A DNA stretch of 64,000 nt from Ornithomonoglobus_A sp045612845 (lineage in GTDB: Bacteria > Bacillota > Clostridia > UBA1381). The DNA is taken from assembly GCA_045612845.1 (NCBI GenBank), contig JAZKZV010000025.1:62001-126000 (forward strand), read 5' to 3'. The translations under genes and the position numbers were made by a program. Shown here piece by piece: positions 52,680-61,082 of the stretch; the stretch's first letter is position 1, and the number at the start of each line of letters is the position of its first letter. The notes beneath the pieces are model-generated. The model had not been told where the DNA came from. It worked only from the letters and a program-made list of their open reading frames with translations, and ran no database searches.

Positions 52680-53354
52680 TTATTTCTCGATTTCTCTGTT
52701 GTTGTAAAGCTCTTTTAATTCTTCTATCGGCTTTTGCATTAAGTCTTCTATAAGCTCTGTAAATGTACCATTTTCGATTTCCTTAACTCTTGTTTCGAGA
52801 TGGTCTGATGTAGGAGCAAGATACTTTCCTGTAAGACGTCTTGATAAAAGAGCAACCTGTGGATGTGAAATTCCGGCAGGACATCTTGACGAACATACTC
52901 CGCACATTACGCAGTCAAATGACTCCTCAGCACATTTTTCGTATTCGCCTCTTTGAGCATATGCAATGTATTGCATTACATTAAGACCTTGTGTACAGCT
53001 CTTTGTACAAGCATTACAACCAATACATGAATATATTTCGGGGTAAAGCTGCATCATAATCTGCTCAGTTGGCTTAACTTCTTCTATATTATATACTTCC
53101 TTAACAAGTGGGAAGAAGGGGAGAGTTGCTACATACATATTGTCCTCAACAGTTGTCTGACAAGCAAGACATACCTTTAACTCTCTATCACCCTTAATTC
53201 TGTAAATTGTAGCACAGGCACCGCAAAAACCGTTACGACAGCCACAACCTCTTACAAGTTTGTAGCCTGCATATTCCATAGCGGTCATTATTGTAAGACC
53301 GGCAGGTACACTGTATTTTTTTCCAAAGAAATATACATTAACCATATTTTCCAT
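52680..53354 (-). CDS. Fumarate reductase-like iron-sulfur subunit
   Basis: 224 residues. An N-terminal [2Fe-2S] ferredoxin domain (C39, C44, C47 and C62/C65; GCGCRNGFCGACATIY) is followed by two [4Fe-4S] motifs (C110-C113-C116-C120 and C148-C151-C154-C158). It resembles the front part of TfrB, the thiol:fumarate reductase subunit, but lacks the CCG (HdrB-like) domain that TfrB carries at its C-terminus. A separate hdrB is present in the same operon. I chose the ATG at 53354 because GGAGGAAAA lies before it; an in-frame TTG at 53369 overlaps that site. Confidence 0.88.
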   Translation of the reverse strand: MENMVNVYFFGKKYSVPAGLTIMTAMEYAGYKLVRGCGCRNGFCGACATIYRIKGDRELKVCLACQTTVEDNMYVATLPFFPLVKEVYNIEEVKPTEQIMMQLYPEIYSCIGCNACTKSCTQGLNVMQYIAYAQRGEYEKCAEESFDCVMCGVCSSRCPAGISHPQVALLSRRLTGKYLAPTSDHLETRVKEIENGTFTELIEDLMQKPIEELKELYNNREIEK

Positions 53355-53372
53355 TGTTTTTTCCTCCAATAA

Positions 53373-54194
53373 TCAATATTCGTCAGGTAATTCGCTAAGC
53401 TCATCGCAACGGAAAACAGGACCGTCTTTGCAAACGTATTTTGAACCTATATTACATCTTCCGCACTTACCTATACCGCACTTCATTCTAAGCTCCATTG
53501 TTGTAAATATCTGTGTTTTTTCAAAACCGAGCTCACCCAATGCAACAAGAACAAATTTAATCATTATAGGCGGTCCGCATACAAGAACAGTTTTATTTGT
53601 ATCAAACCCAAGCTCTTTTACATAGTTTGGAACAAAACCTACATTTCCGTCCCAACCCTCTTGTTCTCTGTCTATTGTTAAATGAACGTTTATGCCCTTA
53701 TCTTTTGACCATTCGTTTTTGATTTCCTCATAGTCTACAAGGTCCTCCTTTGAACGTGAGCCATAAACAATATCAACCTTTCCGTAATTTTCGCGTTTTG
53801 CTCTTACGTAGTTTATAACTGAGCGTAATGGTGCAAGACCGATACCACCCGCAATAAACAACAGGTCTTTGCCTTTGAGGTCAGTTTCTACAGGGAAAGC
53901 ATTTCCGTATGGACCTCTTATTGTTATTTGCTGACCTTCATCCATCTGGTGCAGCCACTCTGTAAGACAACCGCATTTTTTTATAGAGAACTCCATATAT
54001 TCAGTTACAGTTGGGGAGGAAGTTATAGAAAACATAGCCTCACCGACACCTGGAATCGAAAGCATTGCACACTGACCAGGCATATGCTCAAAAACCTTAC
54101 CGCCGCCAATAGCCTCAACTCTGAATGTTTTAACATCAGGTGTATCACGTCTTACATCAGTAACAACACCTAATTTTGGTATTAACATATCCAT
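53373..54194 (-). CDS. flxA: FlxA: FAD/NAD(P)H-binding oxidoreductase subunit
   Basis: Diaphorase subunit that should oxidise NADH for the FlxABCD-HdrABC complex. 273 residues: FAD domain with MPGQCAMLSIPGVGEAMFSITS (about 38-59), IRGPYGNAFPV, NAD domain with FIAGGIGLAPLRSVI and VLVCGPPIMIKFV, and a C-terminal [2Fe-2S] site (C239, C244, C247, C255). It is homologous to the gamma subunit of sulfhydrogenase and to PyrK. The start shares one base with the flxB stop (TAATG), with GGGAGG upstream. Confidence 0.9.
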   Translation of the reverse strand: MDMLIPKLGVVTDVRRDTPDVKTFRVEAIGGGKVFEHMPGQCAMLSIPGVGEAMFSITSSPTVTEYMEFSIKKCGCLTEWLHQMDEGQQITIRGPYGNAFPVETDLKGKDLLFIAGGIGLAPLRSVINYVRAKRENYGKVDIVYGSRSKEDLVDYEEIKNEWSKDKGINVHLTIDREQEGWDGNVGFVPNYVKELGFDTNKTVLVCGPPIMIKFVLVALGELGFEKTQIFTTMELRMKCGIGKCGRCNIGSKYVCKDGPVFRCDELSELPDEY

Positions 54195-55225
54195 TATTTC
54201 TTACCTCCCAAAGCTCGTGCAACCTTTGCAATATTCATAGATACGGGACACTTTGCTACACATCTTCCGCAACCTACACACGAAAACTCGCCATTGTTGT
54301 TGTCGGGGAAGTACACAAGCTTATGCATAAATCTTTGTCTGAAGCGTTCCTTTTGTGTGTTTCTTGAATTACCATGAGCCATTTTTGTAAAATCACAATA
54401 CATACAAGAATCCCAGCAACGATATCTCTGTACACCGTGTCCTGTGTCAAAATCACGAATGTCGTAGCATTGACAGGTAGGGCATGTAAATGTACATGTA
54501 CCGCAACCAATACAAGCTTTCGAAAGCTCTTCCCATTCGGGGCGGTCGAACATTTTATTTGTTGCACCTACTCCAAATTCAGATAAATCAAGATTTGAGA
54601 GCGGTAGTTCATTTATAATAGATTTTACATTTTCGTTGTGAGTGTTAAGTGTACTCTCATCATTGTTATCGGCATTTTCAAACATATTTGTGTAGCTGTT
54701 TAAAAATTCCTCACCCTTTTCTGTGATGGCATTAAAGAACACATCATCATTAACTGTCCATGTAGATATATCGCCCATAGGATTTGTAGCGTCTATGCCG
54801 AATACATTACAAAAACATGTTTCCTCGGGGTATGAACAAGCAGAAGAAATAATAATACTGTTATTTCGTCTTGATGCATAAAACTCGTCGATAGGGTCTG
54901 ACATAAATACCATATCTAAAATATCAAAGCTTTTTACATCACATGCTCTTACACCATAGACAACAAACTTCTCGTTTTTAATTTCGGGCGGTAAAATTTC
55001 TATATTTTTTCCGCTCATTTTAAAGTGAGCAAGTGTTTCTGTTTGCGGAAAGAACAAATCCTTTGGTGATTTTACGGTATTTAGCATATCAAGAGCAGTT
55101 TTTACTCCGTCAACATATAAACCATATTCCGAGGAATTGTCTTTTTCTACTGGTAGATAGAGGGGCATATCAGCACTTATTTTAGTAAATAGGTCATTTA
55201 GTGCAGCTTTTTTTATTTTAAGCAT
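54194..55225 (-). CDS. flxB: FlxB: iron-sulfur subunit (sulfhydrogenase beta-like)
   Basis: 343-residue electron carrier with a C-terminal di-cluster region: CIGCGTCTFTCPTCQCYDI and CVGCGRCVAKCPVSMNI, plus cysteines at CWDSCMYCDF. The N-terminal part (VYGVRACDVKSFDILDMVFM, YPEETCFCNVFG) is the fold shared with the beta subunit of bifurcating hydrogenase/sulfhydrogenase. It should pass electrons from FlxA to FlxC/FlxD. Both ends overlap their neighbours by one base. The B/C naming follows similarity and gene order. Confidence 0.85.
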   Translation of the reverse strand: MLKIKKAALNDLFTKISADMPLYLPVEKDNSSEYGLYVDGVKTALDMLNTVKSPKDLFFPQTETLAHFKMSGKNIEILPPEIKNEKFVVYGVRACDVKSFDILDMVFMSDPIDEFYASRRNNSIIISSACSYPEETCFCNVFGIDATNPMGDISTWTVNDDVFFNAITEKGEEFLNSYTNMFENADNNDESTLNTHNENVKSIINELPLSNLDLSEFGVGATNKMFDRPEWEELSKACIGCGTCTFTCPTCQCYDIRDFDTGHGVQRYRCWDSCMYCDFTKMAHGNSRNTQKERFRQRFMHKLVYFPDNNNGEFSCVGCGRCVAKCPVSMNIAKVARALGGKK

Positions 55226-56208
55226 TATTTATTCCCCCTCTCATGAACAATACTTGGCTCGCAGTCATCTTTTTCGTAATCTGTTAAAGGACCGGGAGTT
55301 GTAGTATCTTCACCTGCTTGATATTCGCCATAGAATTCGTTCATATCCTTTATAAACTTTCTGTTCAAAAGGTGTAAAGGAATATTCTGAGGACAAACTC
55401 TTGAACATTCACCGCAGTCGGTACATCTGCCTGCTACGTGAAAGGCTCTTATTATGTGGAACATATTTTCCTCAAAGCTGTTTGCAGGTGATTTTGAAAA
55501 TGCGCCACTGTTATCTCTGTCAAATATACATGTACGACATGTACAAGCAGGGCATATATTACGACATGCATTACATCTTATACATTTAGAAAGTTCATTT
55601 TGCCAGAATTCAAAGCGCTCTTCATCTGTCATGGCCTCTAATTTTTCTACCATATCAAAGCGTCCGTTTGCGCTTATTTCTTCCGGCTCGCCCTCGTATG
55701 TTAACTCGTCATAGGTAAAGTGTTTTTTACTCTTACAATTTACACACTTTTCTAAAAGGACATCTGATTTGTTGCAACGCTTTTCGCCATATATGGTATC
55801 TATAATTAACTCTTCGCCGGATTCTTTTACTGATTTTATACCCTTTATTCCAAGCTCTTTTATTTTGTTTATATCAACCATTCCTGTACACTCAACACCT
55901 ATTACGTGTACATTATCTCTTGTAACTCTTGTTTCCTGAACAAGCTGATTTAGTGATAGTGTATCGCAAGGCTTTAAGAATGCTAATATCTTACCGTCTT
56001 TTTTTGTTTCGTTTACAAGATATTTGCTTAAATTTGCGCCACAAAAACAGTTGTATACTAAATTTTTAAGTTCATCTTCAGTTTTAAATACCGAAGGTGT
56101 TATATCGTAAAAGAACTCTCCCTCTTGCCAACCAAGCACGCGGTTTACTGTACCGTCAGCCAAGAGTTCGGAGGCTCTCTTTTTTATTAGTTCAAAGTTT
56201 CTTTGCAT
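55225..56208 (-). CDS. flxC: FlxC: iron-sulfur subunit
   Basis: 327 residues. The N-terminal domain (NCFCGANLSKYL, FLKPCDTLSLNQLVQE, HVIGVECTGMVD) resembles the FrhB-like part of F420-hydrogenase and sulfhydrogenase beta subunits without clear cofactor residues that I can name. The middle has CVNCKSKKHF. The C-terminal region has two ferredoxin-type motifs: CIRCNACRNICPACTCRTC and CTDCGECSRVCPQNIP. It overlaps flxD by 22 bp. It probably bridges FlxAB and the MvhD-like FlxD. Confidence 0.82.
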   Translation of the reverse strand: MQRNFELIKKRASELLADGTVNRVLGWQEGEFFYDITPSVFKTEDELKNLVYNCFCGANLSKYLVNETKKDGKILAFLKPCDTLSLNQLVQETRVTRDNVHVIGVECTGMVDINKIKELGIKGIKSVKESGEELIIDTIYGEKRCNKSDVLLEKCVNCKSKKHFTYDELTYEGEPEEISANGRFDMVEKLEAMTDEERFEFWQNELSKCIRCNACRNICPACTCRTCIFDRDNSGAFSKSPANSFEENMFHIIRAFHVAGRCTDCGECSRVCPQNIPLHLLNRKFIKDMNEFYGEYQAGEDTTTPGPLTDYEKDDCEPSIVHERGNK

Positions 56209-56639
56209 CTGAGGTCCTCCAATTTCTTATTTTCACCTAAATCGGTGATTGTTTTTACAAATTCGTTCATTGTCGCAGAGAACTTTGCACCCTCTGCCGC
56301 ACTTATCCATTCAACTCTTGTTCTTCCTTTTTCTATGCCCAAGAAATCAAGCATAGAGAAAAGAAGTGTCATTCTTCTTCTTGCGAAGTAGTTACCTGAT
56401 GTATAGTGGCAGTCGCCGGGGTGGCAACCTGCAATTATGACGCCGTCTGCACCTCTTTGGAATGCACGAAGAATAAATAGGGGATTAACTCTGCAAGAGC
56501 ATGGTACTCTTATTATTTTTACATCAGCGGGGTATGCAAGTCTGCTCGAACCTGCAAGGTCTGCGCCTGCATATGAACACCAGTTACAACAGAATGCAAC
56601 TATGCGCGGTTTCCATTCGTTTTTTTCGTTTATCGACAT
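56187..56639 (-). CDS. flxD: FlxD: MvhD-like [2Fe-2S] subunit
   Basis: 150 residues of the MvhD/FlxD family, which delivers electrons to HdrA. Cysteines for the [2Fe-2S] site are seen at C17, C18, C21 (FCCNWCSYAGADLAG), C47, C49 (VPCSCR) and C72, C77 (GCHPGDCHY). The conserved RVEWISAAEGAKF follows. The start overlaps the hdrA stop by 10 bp, which suggests tight coupling with HdrA, its partner in MvhADG-HdrABC and FlxABCD-HdrABC. Confidence 0.94.
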   Translation of the reverse strand: MSINEKNEWKPRIVAFCCNWCSYAGADLAGSSRLAYPADVKIIRVPCSCRVNPLFILRAFQRGADGVIIAGCHPGDCHYTSGNYFARRRMTLLFSMLDFLGIEKGRTRVEWISAAEGAKFSATMNEFVKTITDLGENKKLEDLRCKETLN

Positions 56640-58615
56640 ATTGCATCCACCTCCGCCATGATTTGATTATTGCTAAAGCCCTTAAGGTCCATAGCACCCG
56701 AAGGACAAGTTACAGTACATGCACCACAACCCTGACAAACTGCAGAGTTTACACGTGCTACACGTCTTGTTTCTCTTACACCGTGGTCGTTGATTTCGAG
56801 TGTTTCGTAGGTTATAGCACCATAAGGACAAACCTTTTCGCACTGTCCGCAACCGTTACATAATAGCTCGTTTGAGCCTGCAATACACGGATTTGTAACA
56901 AGCTTATCTTTGTTTAACAAGCCCAAAACCTTTGCCGCACAAGCAGATGCCTGTGAAACAGTTTCTGGAATATCTTTTGGACCCTGACAAACACCTGATA
57001 AGTATACACCCGCAGTCGGACTTTCTACAGGACGAAGCTTTGGATGTGCCTCGGTAAAGAAGTTGTTTGTATCTATACTTGCAGTAAGCATTGTTGCTAT
57101 TGATTTAGCATCAGGTGATGGTTCTATTGCGGTTGCTAAAACAACCATGTCAGCATCCATCTTTAATTGCTTGTTTGCAATCATATCAGAACCTTGTACA
57201 ACAAGGTGGTCACCCTCAACATATACCTTGCCAACCATACCCTTAATGTAGTTTACGCCATATTCCTCAACTGCACGTCTGTAAAATTCGTCAAAGTTTT
57301 TACCCGGTGTTCTTACATCTATATAGAATACAGATACGTTTACATCAGGATACTTGTCGCGTATAAGCATTGCATGCTTTGCTGTGTACATACAGCATAT
57401 CTTTGAACAGTAGGATTTTCCGCACTCAACAGTTGACCTTGAACCAACACACTGAATAAATACCACATTATGAGGATGCTTACCATCAGAGGGTCTTAAA
57501 AGCTTACCCTTTGTAGGACCTGCTGCATTTGTTAAACGCTCAAATTCGAGTGATGTTATAACGTCGGGGGATTGGTTGTAGGCATACTCATCAAAGTTAT
57601 CAAGCTTTATAGGGTTAAAGCCTGTTGCTACAACAATCGCACCATATTCCTTTGTTTCAAACTCGTCAACCTGTTCGAAGTCTATAGCATTTGCAGGACA
57701 GTTCATAGAACATAGTCCGCATTTGCCTGTTTTGAATTTTATACAGTTTTCTCTGTCAATGACAGGTACATTTGGGATTGCCTGTGCAAACGGAATGTAT
57801 ATAGCGCCTCTTTTGTTAAGTCCCATATTAAATTCGTTATCGGCTTTTCTTGACGGGCATTTTTCGGTACATACTCCGCAGCCACTGCACAAATCCTCTT
57901 TAATACTTCTTGCTTTCTTTTTAATTGTAACACTAAAATTACCAACAAAGCCCGAAACTGATTCCACTTCACTATAAGTATAAAGGTTAATTTTATCATG
58001 TGCTGATGCATCAACCATTTTAGGTGTAAGAATACAAGCCGCACAGTCAAGAGTAGGGAAGGTTTTATCAAGCTGAGCCATCTTACCGCCTATTGTTGGT
58101 GATTTCTCGACTATATCAACTTCATATCCCGCATCTGCAATATCAAGAGCAGTCTGAATTCCGGCAATACCTCCGCCTATAACAAGCGCTCTTTTTACAA
58201 CCTTGCTTTCGCCCGGTTGGAGTGGAGTGTTAAGCATTACCTTAGCAACTGCTGCACGTGCTAATATTACTGCCTTTTCAGTACCTACTTCCATATCCTT
58301 GTGAATCCATGAGCATTGTTCACGAATATTGGCAATTTCCACCATGTAGGGGTTAAGACCAGCCGCCTCAGCAGTTTTTCTGAATGTTGCCTCGTGCATT
58401 CTTGGTGAGCATGAGCATACAACAATACCTGTTAAATTGTGTTCTTTTATGGCGTCTCTTATTATAAGCTGACCTGCCTCTGAACACATATATTGATAAT
58501 CGGTGCTAAATACAACGCCCGGCTCAGATTTTAAAGTATCTGCTACTTTTTTTACATCAACTGTGCCGGCAATATTACTTCCGCACCAACATACAAAAAC
58601 ACCTATTCTTTGCAA
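56630..58615 (-). CDS. hdrA: Heterodisulfide reductase subunit A (flavin-bifurcating)
   Basis: FAD subunit that splits electron pairs between ferredoxin and HdrBC. 661 residues, full length: an N-terminal Cys-rich domain (C9, C11, C44, C67, C69), the FAD loop VIGGGIAGIQTALDIA (145-160), the family hallmark QLDKTFPTLDCAACILTPKM (181-200), an inserted [4Fe-4S] pair (CSGCGVCTEKCP; CIKFKTGKCGLCSMNCP) and two C-terminal clusters (CNGCGQCEKVCP; CQGCGACTVTCP). All cluster motifs are intact. It lies 29 bp after hdrC. The last ferredoxin domains are the likely exit to soluble ferredoxin. Confidence 0.96.
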   Translation of the reverse strand: MQRIGVFVCWCGSNIAGTVDVKKVADTLKSEPGVVFSTDYQYMCSEAGQLIIRDAIKEHNLTGIVVCSCSPRMHEATFRKTAEAAGLNPYMVEIANIREQCSWIHKDMEVGTEKAVILARAAVAKVMLNTPLQPGESKVVKRALVIGGGIAGIQTALDIADAGYEVDIVEKSPTIGGKMAQLDKTFPTLDCAACILTPKMVDASAHDKINLYTYSEVESVSGFVGNFSVTIKKKARSIKEDLCSGCGVCTEKCPSRKADNEFNMGLNKRGAIYIPFAQAIPNVPVIDRENCIKFKTGKCGLCSMNCPANAIDFEQVDEFETKEYGAIVVATGFNPIKLDNFDEYAYNQSPDVITSLEFERLTNAAGPTKGKLLRPSDGKHPHNVVFIQCVGSRSTVECGKSYCSKICCMYTAKHAMLIRDKYPDVNVSVFYIDVRTPGKNFDEFYRRAVEEYGVNYIKGMVGKVYVEGDHLVVQGSDMIANKQLKMDADMVVLATAIEPSPDAKSIATMLTASIDTNNFFTEAHPKLRPVESPTAGVYLSGVCQGPKDIPETVSQASACAAKVLGLLNKDKLVTNPCIAGSNELLCNGCGQCEKVCPYGAITYETLEINDHGVRETRRVARVNSAVCQGCGACTVTCPSGAMDLKGFSNNQIMAEVDAICR

Positions 58616-58644
58616 TTATTTCACTTCCTTATCTAAATGGCGTA

Positions 58645-59037
58645 TTATTTTGAATATTTACGCATTGCACTGACTATTGCCTGTTGTGGCAATTCTTCAT
58701 CAAGTAATGCGGGAATATCATTACTCTTCATGTAGTTTTTATCTTGCTGCCTTATAACACAAAGTCTTAGAGCTTCTATTAACTTTGCCGGCTCAACATC
58801 TCTCGGACATCTTTGAGTGCAGGCAAAACATGAAAGACATTTGTATATTGACTCGGAGTTTAATAACGGTTCAATATCACCGCTATTTACCATAGCAACA
58901 AACTGATGCGGATGAAATTCCATCTCGTCGTATGCAGGACATGTTCCTGAGCATTTTCCGCATTTCATACATTTTTTGGGGTCTACGCCACTCATACGGA
59001 GTATATTTTCTTTTAAATCCTCATAATTGGTATTCAT
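58645..59037 (-). CDS. hdrC: Heterodisulfide reductase subunit C
   Basis: 130-residue protein with two [4Fe-4S] motifs: C23-C26-C29-C33 (CMKCGKCSGTCPA) and C67-C70-C73-C77 (CLSCFACTQRCPRDV). It wires HdrA to HdrB. The length is short, as for methanogen HdrC without membrane parts, so the complex is soluble. It lies between hdrB (17 bp) and hdrA (29 bp). Confidence 0.95.
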   Translation of the reverse strand: MNTNYEDLKENILRMSGVDPKKCMKCGKCSGTCPAYDEMEFHPHQFVAMVNSGDIEPLLNSESIYKCLSCFACTQRCPRDVEPAKLIEALRLCVIRQQDKNYMKSNDIPALLDEELPQQAIVSAMRKYSK

Positions 59038-59054
59038 TTTTCTACTCCTTTCTT

Positions 59055-59834
59055 TTATGCCTCTTTTATGCCAAGTGCCTCAGCCAAAAGCTCGGTAAAA
59101 TAAAGTATGGGCATATCGACCTCTGTGTTTACTTTTAGATTATACATGCATAGAGGACAAGCAGTTATAATAGTATCAGCACCTGCGTTCTTTGCACTGT
59201 CAACTACTGCTTGTGCTTTTTTTTGTGCAAGAGGCTTGTCGCTCATTGTAAGGTAACCGCCGCAACACTCGTTTCTGTATGAATAAATAACCGGAGTTGC
59301 GCCTATTGCCTTTATAAAATCCTCTATTATTGTCGGGTTTTCGGGATTGTCAAATGCCATAACATTTGAAGGTCTTAATAACATACATCCGTAATATGCT
59401 GCTATCTTTCTGTCCTTTAAGGGATTTACAACTGCTTTTTTTATGTTATCAAAGCCGATTTCGTCTCTTAACATTTCAAGATAGTGTATTACGTCTGTTT
59501 CGCCATTGTAATCTTCTTCTAAATAGAGATTTATTTTTGTTCGTATGTTTTCGTCTGTCTTTATGTCGTTGTTGACTCTTTTTATTACGTGATGGCATGC
59601 AGAACAAAGTGTTAAAAGCTTTTGCTCTTTATTTTTTGCACTTATAAGTGCACGTGCTGATGAAAGTCTTGTTGCAATTTCGTTATTAGCCTGAGGATAT
59701 ACTGCTCCACAACATTGCCAGTCTTCTATTTCTTCCATTGTTATTCCAAGCTGTTTGGCACAAAGTCTTGCATAGGTGTCAAGCTCTTTGCCCTTTGTTT
59801 TAAGTGTACAGCCCGGATAGTAGCTATATACCAT
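59055..59834 (-). CDS. hdrB: Heterodisulfide reductase subunit B
   Basis: Site of disulfide reduction in Hdr. 259 residues with both CCG domains complete: C9-x31-C41C42-x34-C77-x2-C80 and C150-x39-C190C191-x34-C226-x2-C229, the ligands of the two noncubane [4Fe-4S] clusters. Its natural acceptor here is unknown. The operon lacks a thiol/disulfide candidate but has a fumarate reductase-like pair, so HdrB could also act as a relay or in place of the missing CCG part of TfrB. It lies 17 bp after the LDH/MDH-family gene. Confidence 0.95.
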   Translation of the reverse strand: MVYSYYPGCTLKTKGKELDTYARLCAKQLGITMEEIEDWQCCGAVYPQANNEIATRLSSARALISAKNKEQKLLTLCSACHHVIKRVNNDIKTDENIRTKINLYLEEDYNGETDVIHYLEMLRDEIGFDNIKKAVVNPLKDRKIAAYYGCMLLRPSNVMAFDNPENPTIIEDFIKAIGATPVIYSYRNECCGGYLTMSDKPLAQKKAQAVVDSAKNAGADTIITACPLCMYNLKVNTEVDMPILYFTELLAEALGIKEA

Positions 59835-59851
59835 TTTCTACATCCTCTCTT

Positions 59852-60799
59852 TTAAAAATTAACGCTCTTTATAACGTCTTTGATTCTATTTGCACTATAT
59901 ACAAATTTTTCTTTTTCTTCATCAGTAAGCTGAGGTGTTATTTTTCCCTTTATTCCGCCTTTGCCTACAAGAGTAAGTCCCGACAGACACACATCATCAA
60001 TACCAAATTCACCATGCATCATCGACGATACTGTAAGGATAGTGTCGTTGCTTCCTAAAAGGCATTTGCATATATGGCATGTCGCGATAGATACTGCATA
60101 GAATGTTGCGCCTTTGTTTGCAATAACTGTTGCACCTGCAGTCTTTGTGTAGTTTACTATTTCTTCGTATTCAATATCGCCGATGTCTTTGCGGAAATCC
60201 TCATCAATAGACTTCTCGTAATCGGGGATAGGTAAACTTGCAATTGTAGCTAATGACCATGGCACAAAAGCACTGTCGCCATGCTCGCCAAAAACATATG
60301 CATGAACACCTTTCTGGCTTATTCTGAAATGTTCTGCAATTCTTGAACGTACTCTTGATGTATCAAGTATAGTTCCGCTTCCAATTATTCTGTCTTCCGG
60401 AATTCCTGAGATTTTGTGGAACACATATGTAAGAACATCAACAGGGTTACTTACAAGTACGTAAACAGCATCCGGTGCATATTTTACGATATTTGGTGTA
60501 ATTGATTTTAAAACGTCTACGTTTGCCTGTGCTAAATCGAGTCTTGATTGTCCCGGTTTTCTTGCAAGGCCTGATGTTATTACTACTATGTCGGAATCAA
60601 CAGCATCCTCATAGTCTCCTGAATATATTGTTACGGGTGCTGCAAAAGGTGTACCCTGACGAATATCCATAGATTCACCAAATGCCTTTTCCTTATTTAC
60701 GTCAATAATTACAATTTCTGATACAATAGCATTAAGAGCCATAGTGTATGCTATGGTAGAACCAACGTTGCCTGCACCAATTATAGTTGCTTTACTCAA
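59852..60799 (-). CDS. L-lactate/malate dehydrogenase family protein, MDH-like specificity residue
   Basis: NAD-dependent 2-ketoacid reductase, 315 residues. TTG at 60799 is the start, eight bases after GGAG; a GTG at 60808 would sit on that site. Rossmann loop IIGAGNVGSTIAY; catalytic D146 (TILDTSR), R149 and H173 (FGEHGD) are present. The general sequence is LDH-like (IGSGTILDTSR), but the specificity loop reads GLARKPGQSRLDL: R80 stands where classical lactate dehydrogenases have Gln102 and malate dehydrogenases have Arg. Oxaloacetate/malate is therefore a serious candidate substrate, and lactate remains possible. First gene of the redox operon. Confidence 0.85.
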   Translation of the reverse strand: MSKATIIGAGNVGSTIAYTMALNAIVSEIVIIDVNKEKAFGESMDIRQGTPFAAPVTIYSGDYEDAVDSDIVVITSGLARKPGQSRLDLAQANVDVLKSITPNIVKYAPDAVYVLVSNPVDVLTYVFHKISGIPEDRIIGSGTILDTSRVRSRIAEHFRISQKGVHAYVFGEHGDSAFVPWSLATIASLPIPDYEKSIDEDFRKDIGDIEYEEIVNYTKTAGATVIANKGATFYAVSIATCHICKCLLGSNDTILTVSSMMHGEFGIDDVCLSGLTLVGKGGIKGKITPQLTDEEKEKFVYSANRIKDVIKSVNF

Positions 60800-60827
60800 T
60801 ATTAACACTCCTTTTTAAATCGTTATC

Positions 60828-60845
60828 TTGTTAAATATTTAACAA
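60828..60845. promoter_or_regulatory. Rex operator
   Basis: TTGTTAAATATTTAACAA is a perfect 18-bp palindrome that matches the clostridial Rex pattern TTGTTAA-N4-TTAACAA. It lies 29 bases before the start of the redox operon and just downstream of its likely promoter, so Rex would repress at low NADH/NAD+ ratio. Confidence 0.85.
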
Positions 60846-60870
60846 AGTTATAAAAAAATTTTTGGCAGCA

Positions 60871-60900
60871 AGTATATTTCTATATCATACTGCCTGACAA
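60871..60900 (-). promoter_or_regulatory. Likely promoter of the redox operon
   Basis: Minus strand: TTGTCA (60900-60895), 18-base spacer, TATACT (60876-60871). The start site would be near 60864, putting the Rex palindrome at about +19 to +36. Confidence 0.55.
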
Positions 60901-61054
60901 AAAAACATGTCATACTCATATTATTATAACATATAAGAAAATAGGTGTCAATACAAGAAACTGTGAAATGTTTTACAAAAAAACAAGCTTTTTTTGTGGT
61001 ATATGGGTAATTATGGTTAATTATCATTTTTTGTCGAAAATATAAAAAAAATAA

Positions 61055-61082
61055 AGCAGGAATTGTTTACTCAATTCCTGCT
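61055..61082 (-). terminator. Terminator after the RNase H gene
   Basis: AGCAGGAATTG (61055-61065), loop TTTACT, CAATTCCTGCT (61072-61082), followed on the minus strand by a T-rich tract. The stem includes the last codons and the stop. Confidence 0.9.

Noticed and set aside
54194..56208. flxB and flxC as hydrogenase or sulfhydrogenase subunits
   Set aside because: No NiFe or FeFe hydrogenase catalytic gene is present; HdrABC and FlxD context supports FlxBC.
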